Shown: piece after piece, positions 44,490 through 52,696 of the stretch | Layout of the letters: each line of letters opens with the position of its first letter | How positions within the stretch are numbered: the stretch's first letter is position 1 | DNA from: Acidovorax sp. 210-6 | GTDB taxonomy: Bacteria; Pseudomonadota; Gammaproteobacteria; Burkholderiales; Burkholderiaceae_C | Reading direction: 5' to 3' | NCBI RefSeq assembly: GCF_010020825.1 | Contig: NZ_JAACJE010000001.1 | Coordinates: 992,001-1,056,000 of the forward strand | DNA length: 64,000 nucleotides | Translations under genes and position numbers: made by a program | Notes under the pieces: model-generated | The model's input: only the letters and a program-made list of their open reading frames with translations | The model's database searches: none | What the model was told of the DNA's origin: nothing

Positions 44490-45368
44490 GTGTCCCTGCC
44501 GGTCGGTCTGCAACGAGCGCTGTGCCTTGCCCTCCTGCTGGTGTGGGTCCTGCTGCTGCAAGCTTGCAGCGCCGTCAGGCTGGCCTACAGCCAGGTGCCG
44601 CAGCTGGCGTACTGGCAGTTGGACCGCTACCTCGACCTGTCGGATGCACAGACCGACCGGGTGCGCAGCGAATTGGATCTGCTGCACCAGTGGCACCGCA
44701 GCACCATGCTGCCCCAGCACGCCAGGTTGTTGCAGCAGGTGCAGCAGCAATTGCCGGCCACCGTCACTCCCGACCAGGCCTGCCGCATCTACGACGAGGT
44801 GCGCATCCAGCTGGATGCGGTGTGGGCACAGGCCGAGCAGCAACTCCTGTGGCTGGCGCCGCAGCTCAGCCCGACACAGATCCGCACGCTGGAAGTGCAA
44901 CAGGCGCAAAGCAACGCCGACTGGAAGAAGCAGTGGCTGGATGCATCCCCCGAGCGGATGCGCGAGCAGCGCTACAAGCAACTCCTGTCGCGCGCCGAAA
45001 CCTTCTACGGCACCCTGGACGAACCGGCCCGGGAAGCGCTGCGCGGCTATGTCGCCCGCTCCGCCTTCGACCCGCAGCGCAGCTACGCAGAGCGCCTGCG
45101 CCGCCAGAAGGACCTGGTCGGGGTGCTGCAGAGCATCGCGCAGGACCGCAGCGACCACCAGCGCGCCCTGGGCCTGCTGCGCGGCTACCGCGACCGTTTC
45201 AACGCATCCCCCGATCTTGCCTACCAGCGCTACGCGCAGCGCCTGGTGGAGGAGGGCTGCGACGCCTTCGCGCGCATGCACAACGCCATGACGCCCGCGC
45301 AGCGCATGCAGGCGGTGCAGTCGCTCAAGGGGTATGAGCGCGACTTCTGGGTGCTGGCGGCCCAGTAG
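44490..45368 (+). CDS. DUF6279-type lipoprotein
   Basis: A 292-residue exported protein with lipobox LLLQACS (Cys about residue 26). The mature part is highly helical and charged (YWQLDRYLDLSDAQTDRVRS; LQQVQQQLPATVTPDQACRI; QRSYAERLRRQKDLVG), typical of DUF6279 lipoproteins of beta- and gammaproteobacteria. Start GTG 44490 is my choice; a TTG at 44472 is possible. Role unknown. It may be co-transcribed with the small gene before it. Confidence 0.75.
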   Translation: MSLPVGLQRALCLALLLVWVLLLQACSAVRLAYSQVPQLAYWQLDRYLDLSDAQTDRVRSELDLLHQWHRSTMLPQHARLLQQVQQQLPATVTPDQACRIYDEVRIQLDAVWAQAEQQLLWLAPQLSPTQIRTLEVQQAQSNADWKKQWLDASPERMREQRYKQLLSRAETFYGTLDEPAREALRGYVARSAFDPQRSYAERLRRQKDLVGVLQSIAQDRSDHQRALGLLRGYRDRFNASPDLAYQRYAQRLVEEGCDAFARMHNAMTPAQRMQAVQSLKGYERDFWVLAAQ

Positions 45369-45901
45369 GGTGACCATGGGGCGCCGCCAACCGGCACTGC
45401 CTGAAATTGCGGCAGCGCAACACAACCCTTTGCGTGGCGGGCACTTGCGCACGCCTTGCCCATGCAGGCCACGGGTTGTCCACAGGTTTGTCCAAGGCCA
45501 ACGGGGACAACCCTTCGGGTGCCGCACGCAGGCTGCGGCGCCCCTCATACGGATTTGCCTTCAACCGTATAACGTCGTTGGTTTGCCTCGCCGTGCCACA
45601 GCACTGTCTTCGGCTTCCCGCCTAGTTATCCGATTGAATGCAAACCCGTATCAGTCCCGCGCAAAAGCACGCGGGTCAGAGTATCTGGGTCTGCCAATTG
45701 CTTACGAAACTGACCTGAAACTTGCTGAAAAATGGCGCAATTGTCGCCAAATGCTGCGAAGTTCTCATTTGCAGAGCTCTGTTGCAGTTCATTAACCCTT
45801 TGGGGGTCGCCAGCGCAGACAAGGTCACTTAGGCTCCGGGTCGATTCATTCCAGCAATCGAATCAATTTATCCATATCCAATCTTGAAAGAGGAAATCGA
45901 C
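45369..45901. other. 533-bp gap without a convincing gene
   Basis: The first part (to about 45540) looks like normal GC-rich intergenic DNA. From 45540 to 45780 base composition is more AT-rich. It contains a dyad ATACGG-N12-CCGTAT (45547-45570) and a hairpin CCCGCG-N8-CGCGGG (45656-45675) without a T-run. A 153-codon frame crosses it but has mixed codon use and no family. The last 100 bp precede the Cache gene and should hold its promoter. A decayed insertion or short ORF remnant is possible. Confidence 0.4.
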
Positions 45902-46351
45902 ATGAAAAAATGGATCGCTCTTGCGTGTGCCGCGGGCTTGATGTCGGGCCTGAGCACGCTCAGCCTGGCCGCAGCAGAGTCTGGCTCGGCCGCCGAGGCA
46001 CGCGCCATGCTGGACAAGACCATTGCAGCCATCAAGGCCGACAAGGCGGCTGCGCTGTCGCAAATCGCCAAGGGCGAAAACGGCTTCAAGGACCGCGACT
46101 TGTACCCCTTCTGCGGTGGGGCAGACGGCAAGTTCACTGCCCACCCCACGCTCACCGGCCAGAGCATGAAAGACCTCAAGACCAAGGACGGCGACCCGAT
46201 CGGCTCCAAGCTGTACGAACAAGCCAAGGAAGGTGCCGTGGCCGAAGTCGGCTACCTGTGGCCCAAGCCCGGCTCCAGCGCTCCGGCCAAGAAGGTCAGC
46301 CTGGTGACCAAGATTGGCGACCAGGTCTGCGCGGTGGGCTACTACCAGTAA
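45902..46351 (+). CDS. Secreted single-Cache-domain protein
   Basis: A 149-residue exported protein: signal peptide (IALACAAGLMSGLSTLSLAA) then one sCache_2-like domain. Domain pattern: KTIAAIKADKAAALSQIAKG, the FxDxDLYPFC-type strand GFKDRDLYPFCGGADGKF, AHPTLTGQSMKDLKTKDGDP and the closing ending VSLVTKIGDQVCAVGYYQ. Such free-standing Cache proteins bind small ligands and could hand them to receptors. The ATG at 45902 has AAGAGGAAA upstream. It may be linked to the chemotaxis genes in the window. Confidence 0.85.
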   Translation: MKKWIALACAAGLMSGLSTLSLAAAESGSAAEARAMLDKTIAAIKADKAAALSQIAKGENGFKDRDLYPFCGGADGKFTAHPTLTGQSMKDLKTKDGDPIGSKLYEQAKEGAVAEVGYLWPKPGSSAPAKKVSLVTKIGDQVCAVGYYQ

Positions 46352-46419
46352 GACTGCCTGGCACAAGCCTTGAAACGGGAACTGCCCGCCGTTGACGTGT
46401 GGGCTTGCAATGCCCGATC

Positions 46420-46464
46420 GCACCAAAAGAAAAGGCCGCATGTTCGGGCGAACATGCGGCCTTT
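46420..46464 (-). terminator. Rho-independent terminator downstream of tRNA-Leu
   Basis: A perfect 15-bp stem: AAAGGCCGCATGTTC (46431-46445) and its complement GAACATGCGGCCTTT (46450-46464) around GGGC. On the minus strand it is followed by TTCTTTTGG, giving the U-rich tail. It begins 6 nt after the tRNA 3' end. It may also stop the Cache gene from the other side. Confidence 0.9.
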
Positions 46465-46469
46465 GTCTG

Positions 46470-46554
46470 TGGTGCCCGGGGCCGGACTCGAACCGGCACG
46501 CCTTGCGGCGGGGGATTTTGAGTCCCCTGCGTCTACCAATTTCACCACCCGGGC
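46470..46554 (-). tRNA. tRNA-Leu (anticodon CAA)
   Basis: An 85-nt class II tRNA including an encoded CCA. Acceptor arms GCCCGGG and CCCGGGC pair fully, with discriminator A. The anticodon stem is GGGGA/TCCCC with loop CTCAAAA, giving CAA for UUG. A long variable arm (CGCCGCAAGGCG) and the T-loop GTTCGAGTCC follow. It stands alone between the Cache gene and cysM, and overlaps no real ORF. Confidence 0.97.
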
Positions 46555-46594
46555 GGGAATCAGTGAAGTCCTAAATTATGGCACAGTAGGGAGC

Positions 46595-47497
46595 ATGAAT
46601 TACCCAACCATTGAAGATGCGATCGGCCGCACGCCGCTGGTTGCGCTGCAGCGCATCGGCGCACGCGAGAACGCCGAGCGTGGCAACGTCATCCTGGGCA
46701 AGCTCGAAGGCAACAATCCCGCAGGTTCGGTGAAGGATCGGCCTGCACTCTCCATGATTCGGCGCGCCGAGGAGCGCGGCGACATCCAGCCGGGTGACAC
46801 GCTGATCGAGGCCACCTCTGGCAACACGGGCATTGCGCTGGCCATGGCCGCGGCCATCAAGGGCTACCGCATGGTGCTGGTCATGCCCGAAGACCTGTCC
46901 ATTGAGCGCGCCCAGACCATGAAGGCCTTTGGTGCCGAGCTGGTGCTCACGCCCAAGAGCGGCGGCATGGAACATGCCCGTGACCTGGCCCTGGCCATGC
47001 AAAAGCGGGGTGAAGGCAAGGTGCTGGACCAGTTTGCCAACCCCGACAACCCGCGCATCCACTACGAAACCACTGGCCCCGAGCTGTGGGAGCAGACGGG
47101 TGGGCGCATCACCCATTTCGTCAGCGCCATGGGCACCACGGGCACCATCACCGGCGTCTCGCGTTACCTCAAGGAAAAGAACCCCAAGGTGCTGGTGGTG
47201 GGCGCGCAACCGCAAGAGGGTTCGCGCATCCCCGGCATTCGCAAGTGGCCGCAGGAATACATGCCCGCCATCTACGATGCCAAGGCGGTGGATGAGCTGA
47301 TGCTGGTCAGCCAGAGCGACGCCGAAGACATGTGCCGCCGCCTGGCGCGTGAGGAAGGCATCTTCGCGGGCATTTCCGCTGCCGGCGCGTGCTGGGTGGC
47401 GCAGCAGATCGCCGCGCGCGAGCGCGATGCCTGCATTGCCTTTGTGGTGTGCGACCGGGGCGACCGCTACCTGTCCACCGGCGTCTTCCCGGTTTGA
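46595..47497 (+). CDS. cysM: Cysteine synthase B (O-acetylserine sulfhydrylase)
   Basis: A 300-residue PLP enzyme. The PLP-binding Lys is in NPAGSVKDRPA, the phosphate-binding/substrate loop is ATSGNTGIALAM, and the C-terminal signature is VVCDRGDRYLSTGVF. Loops and length (about 300) fit CysM rather than CysK (AAGSVKDRPA/EGNNPAGS). CysM can also use thiosulfate. The ATG at 46595 follows GGGAG; the longer frame reaching back across the tRNA is not real. A Nudix gene follows after a repeat. Confidence 0.95.
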   Translation: MNYPTIEDAIGRTPLVALQRIGARENAERGNVILGKLEGNNPAGSVKDRPALSMIRRAEERGDIQPGDTLIEATSGNTGIALAMAAAIKGYRMVLVMPEDLSIERAQTMKAFGAELVLTPKSGGMEHARDLALAMQKRGEGKVLDQFANPDNPRIHYETTGPELWEQTGGRITHFVSAMGTTGTITGVSRYLKEKNPKVLVVGAQPQEGSRIPGIRKWPQEYMPAIYDAKAVDELMLVSQSDAEDMCRRLAREEGIFAGISAAGACWVAQQIAARERDACIAFVVCDRGDRYLSTGVFPV

Positions 47498-47504
47498 AGG
47501 AAAA

Positions 47505-47556
47505 TAAGCCTCTAGCGCCCTGAATATAAGCGCTGAAAGCTATAAAAATCATAGCA
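47505..47556. repeat. Intergenic palindromic element, copy 6
   Basis: Reads cctctagcgccctgaatata, then agcgctgaaagctataaaaa and tcatagc. It fills most of the 59-bp gap between cysM and the Nudix gene and touches the latter's start codon. Confidence 0.75.
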
Positions 47557-48126
47557 ATGCAGTACCAACCCCGCTTTTGCACCCACTGCGCCACGCCGCT
47601 GGCGCTGCTCACCCAGGCCGAAGATGGTGGCGACAAGGAACGCCTGCGCTGCCCCGCCTGCGGCTGGACACACTGGAACAACCCCACCCCGGTGCTGGCC
47701 GCCATCGTCGAGGTGGGCGGCAAGGTACTGCTGGCGCGCAACGCCGCCTGGCCGGTCAAGATGTTTGCGCTGATCACGGGCTTCATGGAGGCGGGCGAGT
47801 CACCGCAGGACGGTATCGCGCGCGAGGTGAAGGAGGAGACCAACCTCGACGTGCAGTCCTGCACCCTGGTGGGTGCCTATGAATTCCTGCGCATGAACCA
47901 GGTCATCATTGCCTACCATGTGGTGGCTGAGGGGCAGGTGCGGCTGTCGCCCGAGCTGGTGGACTACCGCCTGTTCGACCTGCACGAGCTCAAATGCTGG
48001 CCCGCGGGCACGGGTTACGCGCTGGCCGACTGGCTGCGCACGCGCGGCCACGAGCCGGTGTTCTTCACCGCGGAGGAAAATGCCGAACGCCGCCGAGGGT
48101 TGGAACAACCCGCCGCAAAGGACTGA
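47557..48126 (+). CDS. Nudix hydrolase with N-terminal zinc ribbon
   Basis: A 189-residue protein. Residues 8-37 form a zinc ribbon (CTHC...CPAC), followed by the Nudix domain with box GFMEAGESPQDGIAREVKEE, where the consensus G after EExT is Asn. Zinc ribbon plus Nudix resembles the core of NudC/NADH pyrophosphatase but the protein is shorter (NudC about 257). It hydrolyses a nucleoside diphosphate derivative; substrate open. A TusA-like gene follows by 4 bp, so they are likely one transcript. Confidence 0.88.
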   Translation: MQYQPRFCTHCATPLALLTQAEDGGDKERLRCPACGWTHWNNPTPVLAAIVEVGGKVLLARNAAWPVKMFALITGFMEAGESPQDGIAREVKEETNLDVQSCTLVGAYEFLRMNQVIIAYHVVAEGQVRLSPELVDYRLFDLHELKCWPAGTGYALADWLRTRGHEPVFFTAEENAERRRGLEQPAAKD

Positions 48127-48130
48127 CAAC

Positions 48131-48358
48131 ATGCAAACCCACAAAGAAATCGATACCCGGGGCCTGAACTGCCCCCTGCCCATCCTCAAGGCCAAGAAGG
48201 CCCTGGCCGACATGGAGAGCGGCGAGCTGCTCAAGGTGCTGGCCACCGACGTGGGCTCGCTGCGCGACTTTCAGGCCTTTGCCAAGCAGACGGGCAACGA
48301 ACTGGTGGAGCAGCAGACGGTGGGGGAGGAATACATCCACGTGCTGCGGCGGCGCTGA
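48131..48358 (+). CDS. TusA/SirA-family sulfur carrier protein
   Basis: A 75-residue cytoplasmic protein. The active Cys is Cys14 in DTRGLNCPLPILKAKKAL, the TusA signature. TusA relays persulfide sulfur for tRNA 2-thiolation and molybdenum cofactor synthesis. Paralogues can act in thiosulfate or redox metabolism, so the symbol is left open. It starts 4 bp after the Nudix stop. cysM lies just upstream, a weak thematic link through sulfur. Confidence 0.88.
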   Translation: MQTHKEIDTRGLNCPLPILKAKKALADMESGELLKVLATDVGSLRDFQAFAKQTGNELVEQQTVGEEYIHVLRRR

Positions 48359-48421
48359 GGGGCGCCGGCTTGCACCCGCGCAGGGGGTTGTGATGGTGCG
48401 CAGGCAATGGTTGCGCGGTGC

Positions 48422-51121
48422 CTATAGGGGGGAATCGGACATCAATCCCAGCGAGCGTGCAATCAAAACGGCTTGCGATCTGTGTTGCACACCCAGCTTT
48501 TCAAAGATATTTTTCAGATGGGTCTTTACCGTCTCGGCGGAGATATCCATGGCGCGCGCGATGTCCTTGTTGGAACGGCCCTGCTCGACGAGTTCAATCA
48601 CCCGGATTTCTCGCACGGTCAACATGCTACGCGCGGCGGCGGCAGAACTGCGACTTGGGTGCGTGGCGGCGATGAGGCCGCGCACGTAGTCGGCCAATTC
48701 GCCATGGCATTCCCGGGAGACCAGGAAGCGTGGCAGCAATCCGTGGAGTTCCTCGCCTTCGTCGAGCACGCTGCGCAGGGCACCACTGCGCTGGGCGTCG
48801 TGCAGGGTGGCGCGCAGTTGTGCGAAGCATGCGTCCTGTTCCCCCGCTGCCATGTGGGCTATGGCGAGGCAGGCGCCGATCTGCAGGGCGCGCAGATCCT
48901 GTGATGCAGCGTGTGCTGCCTGCAACAAGCCGGTGAGCGCGAACCGCGCTTCGTTGACTCGCTGATTGGCCAACGCAATCCGTGCCGATGCGATATCGCG
49001 CAGCACCAGCAGATCTGATCGGGCACATGGTGGGTCGGCTTGCGCTTGGATCGCTAGGCGCTGAATCCGAATGGCGGTGGCATTGGCCTCGTCGAGGCGC
49101 CTTTCAAAGATCAGGATGCGGATGCGTTCGAGCAACATGGTGCCTACCAGCCGATCCCAGCCTCGGTTGTAGCCCATGGCCTCGGCTCGTTCCAACAACT
49201 CAAAGGCCCGACCGTGCTGCCCTTGCAGGTATGCCGTGTTCACCAGCACTTGGTAGGCCTGGGCCAGTGCCTCGTGCATGGCGGTGTTGTCAATCAGTGG
49301 CAACAGCGGGGTGAGGAGTCCCTCGGCTTCCGTGTATCGGCCTTGCTGGTAGTGCAGCATCGCCATCAGCGGTGCGGCCAATGCCATGGACACCGAGTGC
49401 CCGCCGCCATGGCTGTGGGCGCAGCGCAGCGCTTCGCGGGCATGGCGCTCGGCCAGGCCCAGGCGCCCTTTCTGCAGTTCTATGCAGCCCAGCAGCGTGT
49501 GCCGGTACACCGTGGAAAAGGCAATTTGCTGCTCGTCACCGGGCGGAGTGGCCACCCAGGGCTGCTCGTATACCCGAACCAGGTCACCGCTTTTCCAGTA
49601 CACATAGCGCATGACGTTGGACATGACGTTGTGTGTGAAGGCGTCGCCTGCATGGTCGCCCGCATGCCACTGCTGTGCGATGGCGCAGGCCTGAAGGGAG
49701 TCGTCCTGTAGCGCAACGGTGACGGCACGGATCGCCAGGCATTCGCCCAGCGTGTCGTGCAGGGCATGGCCTTCGAGCGTCTGGTGCGCGGCGTGCACAA
49801 TTTCGTCCAACAAGGGTGCCGCTTCCGCGAAGCGCATGGCGAGTGCCAGCCCCCAGGCAGCGGCGAGCTGCACTTGAGGTTGTGTATGCAAAAGTTCCGG
49901 CGGCAGTTGTCGGCGCCAGCCGAGCAGTGTCAACAGGTCACCCGATTTCACCAGCGACATGCAGCAGTGCGCCAGCCACGCAATGGCCTGGCGGCTGTCG
50001 CCTGCCTGTAGGGCGTGGCGTACTGCATCGGTCCACGCCCCTTGGTTGGCGAACCAGTGTGCCGCCCGTTGGTGCATCAGTCGTGGGTCCACGCCCAGGC
50101 GCTGGGCTACGTTGGCGAGCAGGTGTTCACGCAGCAGCAGATGGTAGCGCAGGCATCGGCCTTCGCCGTCCATGGGCTCGGTCAGCAGGTGATACTGCAA
50201 CAGCACGGAGATCTGGGCGGCGCTATCGTCGCTGTCACATACTGCGTCGCACAGGTCGGGGTGGATGCGTTCGAGCACCGCAGTCTGCGCCATGAAGCGC
50301 ACGGTGGGTGGCGGCAGGCTCTCCAGCAGATCCTCGAACAGGGTCGCGAAGACCGATGAGCTGCTCCGCGTGCCGTCGGTATCGTAGGCACCGGTGAGGC
50401 TTTGGCCGAGCGCGGCCAGACGCAGGGCCGCCACCCAGCCCTCGGTGCCGGCATGGAGCCGCGCGGATTGCTCCGGCGTGGGCGCCAGTGCGCAGGCCGA
50501 GGCCAGGAAGCGTGTGGTTTCCTCCTCGTCGAAGCGCAGCGCGGCGGCGTCCACGTCGAGCCACTGCCCGTGCGCGCGCAGCCGCGCCAGCGCCAGCGGC
50601 GGCACCACGCGCGAGGTGATGACGACGTGGAACTGGGGCGGCGCGTGGCTGATGAGGAACGCCAGAGCCTCGTGGATGCCGCTCTCGTGCAGCCACTGGT
50701 AGTCGTCCAGCACCAGGACGGCCTCGCCGTCGAAGGACTCCAGGTCGTTGAGCAGCAGCGCCACCACGGCGCGCGGCGGTGCCAGTGCCCGGCCCTGCAG
50801 CAGGGCCAGCACCGCGTCGCCCACGCCCTGGCCCAGGCGCTGCAGGGCCTGGGCCAGGCTGTGCAGGAAGCGGGCGGGCTCGTCGTCGTCCTGGGACAGG
50901 CTCAGCCAGGTGCAGTGGTGCCCTTCTGCCTGCCAGTGCGCCACCCAGGTGGCGGCCAGGGTGCTCTTGCCGAAACCGCCGGGGGCCGTGAGCGTGACCA
51001 GCCGCACCTGCAGCGCCTGGGCGCGCACGGCGTCCAGGCGCGGCCGCGCGATGGCGCCGGGGGGCGGGCGCATCACCCTGATCTTGGTGCGCAGAAAGGT
51101 GTCCGGGGCGCTGCTGGGCAT
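48422..51121 (-). CDS. LuxR family ATP-dependent (MalT-like, LAL) transcriptional activator
   Basis: An 899-residue activator. Residues 1-250 form an NTPase module: Walker A TAPGGFGKST (about 45-54), Walker B VLVLDDYQWL, then helical sensor/TPR-like repeats, and a C-terminal LuxR HTH (LTVREIRVIELVEQGRSNKD then TVKTHLKNIFEKLGV). The regulator probably senses an inducer and binds G-rich asymmetrical boxes, as in MalT. It is divergent from the binding protein gene, and the shared 51169-51263 and 52528-52622 boxes are its most likely targets. It may autoregulate from the first cluster, which begins 48 bp from its start. Confidence 0.9.
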   Translation of the reverse strand: MPSSAPDTFLRTKIRVMRPPPGAIARPRLDAVRAQALQVRLVTLTAPGGFGKSTLAATWVAHWQAEGHHCTWLSLSQDDDEPARFLHSLAQALQRLGQGVGDAVLALLQGRALAPPRAVVALLLNDLESFDGEAVLVLDDYQWLHESGIHEALAFLISHAPPQFHVVITSRVVPPLALARLRAHGQWLDVDAAALRFDEEETTRFLASACALAPTPEQSARLHAGTEGWVAALRLAALGQSLTGAYDTDGTRSSSSVFATLFEDLLESLPPPTVRFMAQTAVLERIHPDLCDAVCDSDDSAAQISVLLQYHLLTEPMDGEGRCLRYHLLLREHLLANVAQRLGVDPRLMHQRAAHWFANQGAWTDAVRHALQAGDSRQAIAWLAHCCMSLVKSGDLLTLLGWRRQLPPELLHTQPQVQLAAAWGLALAMRFAEAAPLLDEIVHAAHQTLEGHALHDTLGECLAIRAVTVALQDDSLQACAIAQQWHAGDHAGDAFTHNVMSNVMRYVYWKSGDLVRVYEQPWVATPPGDEQQIAFSTVYRHTLLGCIELQKGRLGLAERHAREALRCAHSHGGGHSVSMALAAPLMAMLHYQQGRYTEAEGLLTPLLPLIDNTAMHEALAQAYQVLVNTAYLQGQHGRAFELLERAEAMGYNRGWDRLVGTMLLERIRILIFERRLDEANATAIRIQRLAIQAQADPPCARSDLLVLRDIASARIALANQRVNEARFALTGLLQAAHAASQDLRALQIGACLAIAHMAAGEQDACFAQLRATLHDAQRSGALRSVLDEGEELHGLLPRFLVSRECHGELADYVRGLIAATHPSRSSAAAARSMLTVREIRVIELVEQGRSNKDIARAMDISAETVKTHLKNIFEKLGVQHRSQAVLIARSLGLMSDSPL

Positions 51122-51168
51122 TGCGCCAGTCTAGCCAGCGCACCGGCGCGGCGGTGAGAGGGCTTGCC

Positions 51169-51263
51169 CCATCACCCGGTGCATCCCCCGAGCCATCCCC
51201 CGGCAGCGGCGCGCCCGCACGCTAAACGGGTGATGGCACGGAGCGCGCCGCGTTTCTACAGTG
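51169..51263. promoter_or_regulatory. MalT-like operator-promoter, copy A (binding protein gene)
   Basis: On the + strand CCATCACCC (51169), GCATCCCCC (51181) and CCATCCCCC (51193) are spaced exactly 12 bp apart. The inverse form GGGTGATGG stands at 51228-51236. The core TTTCTACAGTG (51253-51263) with TACAGT as candidate -10 follows. It aligns without gaps to 52528-52622 (offset 1359). It serves the SBP gene (ATG 51307) and probably the regulator itself. Confidence 0.75.
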
Positions 51264-51306
51264 CCCGCAGAGGCCCTCCCGCCGCCTTGCAACGAAAGAC
51301 ATATCC

Positions 51307-52497
51307 ATGACAGGCATCCTGCTTTGCGTCCCGCCCGCTCGCCCTTGGGCGGTGCGGCTTTTCTGCGTTGTTCTCGCATTCGCGGCAGCCTGCCTTGCGC
51401 CTGCCCGCGCATTGGCCCAGGACAAGAACGCCATCACCATCGCCCAGGTGGCCCCGTTTAGCGGTCCCATGGCCTTTTACGCCCAGTCCTTGCATGAGGG
51501 GATGCAGGCCTATTTCGGCTGGATCAACCAGCAGGGCGGGGTGCGGGGGCTGCGCGTGGAGCTGCTGGCCGTGGATACCCCACTCGACCCCGAGCAGACG
51601 GTGCAAGCCTATGCCCAGACTGCAAGGCTCCACAACCCGGTGGCGTTCGTGTACCCCCTGTCGCCGACGGTGATCGACGCACTGATGGATGCGAAGATCG
51701 CCCGCCGCCTGGGCATCCCCATCGTCGGCACCGTGCCCCAGATGTACCGCCGCCGTCACCCCGTGGACCCGAACCTGTTCTTCGTGGGCGTGAGCGATGC
51801 CAGGGAGGTCCAGAAGATCGTCGAGCACATCGCCACGCTGGGCATGCGCAGGATCGCCGTCGTCCACTGGAACGATGCGACCACCACGGGGCTGGTGGAC
51901 ATCATCCGGCGGGAGGCCGCGTCGCGCGGCGTCGCGGTCGTGCGGGAGTTTCCCATCCTGCCCGACGGCCGGGGCGACTTGGCCGGTGCGATCGAGGGAC
52001 TGGACAAGGAGGGGCGGAGCGCCTCGGCGGTCATCAGCCTGCTGGCGGCCCCCGAGACGGCCAAGCTGGTCTCGGATCTGCGCGCCAGGGGCAGCCGGAT
52101 GGCAGTCTATGGGCCTTCGTACAACGACGCGAGCCTGGTCAGCAAGCATGCCGAGAACGGCAGCCACCATGGCGTGAGCATTTCGCAAATCGTGCCCAAC
52201 CCGGACAGCTCCATCCTGCCGCTCGCCATTGACTTCCGAAAGCACTTTGCGGCCCACGTGCCGCAATCCGGGGGCAACAGCCTGTCGTTCCAGGGGTACA
52301 TCGCGGCGCGGCTGATCGTCCAGGCCCTGCTGCGCTGTCCGGATCCGAAAAGCGCCGCATGCCTGCGCCAGGAACTTGAAAACACCAGGCCGCATGACCT
52401 CGGAGGTTTGACGGCAGGGTACTCCGCCAGCAACCACGATGGACTGTCTTACGTGGACATTGGCGTGGTCTCGCGCAGCGGAAAGCTCATCCGTTGA
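51307..52497 (+). CDS. ABC transporter substrate-binding protein, Peripla_BP_6 type
   Basis: A 396-residue exported protein with a long signal peptide (residues 1-37; cleavage near ARALAQ). The mature start (NAITIAQVAPFSGPMAFYAQ) and the closing GYSASNHDGLSYVDIGVV are those of the branched-chain amino acid receptor family. There is no ABC permease or ATPase nearby, so it may pair with a distant transporter or act only as sensor for the chemoreceptor. Its promoter region matches that of the downstream catabolic operon. Confidence 0.88.
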   Translation: MTGILLCVPPARPWAVRLFCVVLAFAAACLAPARALAQDKNAITIAQVAPFSGPMAFYAQSLHEGMQAYFGWINQQGGVRGLRVELLAVDTPLDPEQTVQAYAQTARLHNPVAFVYPLSPTVIDALMDAKIARRLGIPIVGTVPQMYRRRHPVDPNLFFVGVSDAREVQKIVEHIATLGMRRIAVVHWNDATTTGLVDIIRREAASRGVAVVREFPILPDGRGDLAGAIEGLDKEGRSASAVISLLAAPETAKLVSDLRARGSRMAVYGPSYNDASLVSKHAENGSHHGVSISQIVPNPDSSILPLAIDFRKHFAAHVPQSGGNSLSFQGYIAARLIVQALLRCPDPKSAACLRQELENTRPHDLGGLTAGYSASNHDGLSYVDIGVVSRSGKLIR

Positions 52498-52527
52498 TGC
52501 ATGGACGGTAGGCACACATGGCTTACC

Positions 52528-52622
52528 CGACTCCCCCGTGTATCCCCCGTGCCATCCCACTTCACAGCCCGCGCGGACACCCCAATGGGTGATGGCGGAA
52601 CGCCCCCGCGCTTTCTACAGTG
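52528..52622. promoter_or_regulatory. MalT-like operator-promoter, copy B (catabolic operon)
   Basis: GTATCCCCC (52540) and CCATCCCAC (52552) are 12 bp apart, with a degenerate third copy near 52528. The inverse GGGTGATGG is at 52587-52595 and TTTCTACAGTG at 52612-52622. The spacing equals that of copy A at every element. The ATG of the acyl-CoA dehydrogenase follows 75 bp after the core. Confidence 0.75.
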
Positions 52623-52696
52623 ACCTATCCGCCAGACAGGCCGCCGCCAAGAGCGGTTTCTTGCGGCCCCTTTCCCATTCAACAAAGGAGACACCC

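Noticed and set aside
45560-45650. Possible integron attC-like site in the 45.4-45.9 kb gap
   Set aside because: Core sites do not match the consensus and there is no cassette or integrase.
46370-46594. A longer N-terminus for cysM reaching through the tRNA and terminator
   Set aside because: It overlaps tRNA-Leu and a terminator on the other strand; the ATG at 46595 gives the normal CysM start with a ribosome-binding site.
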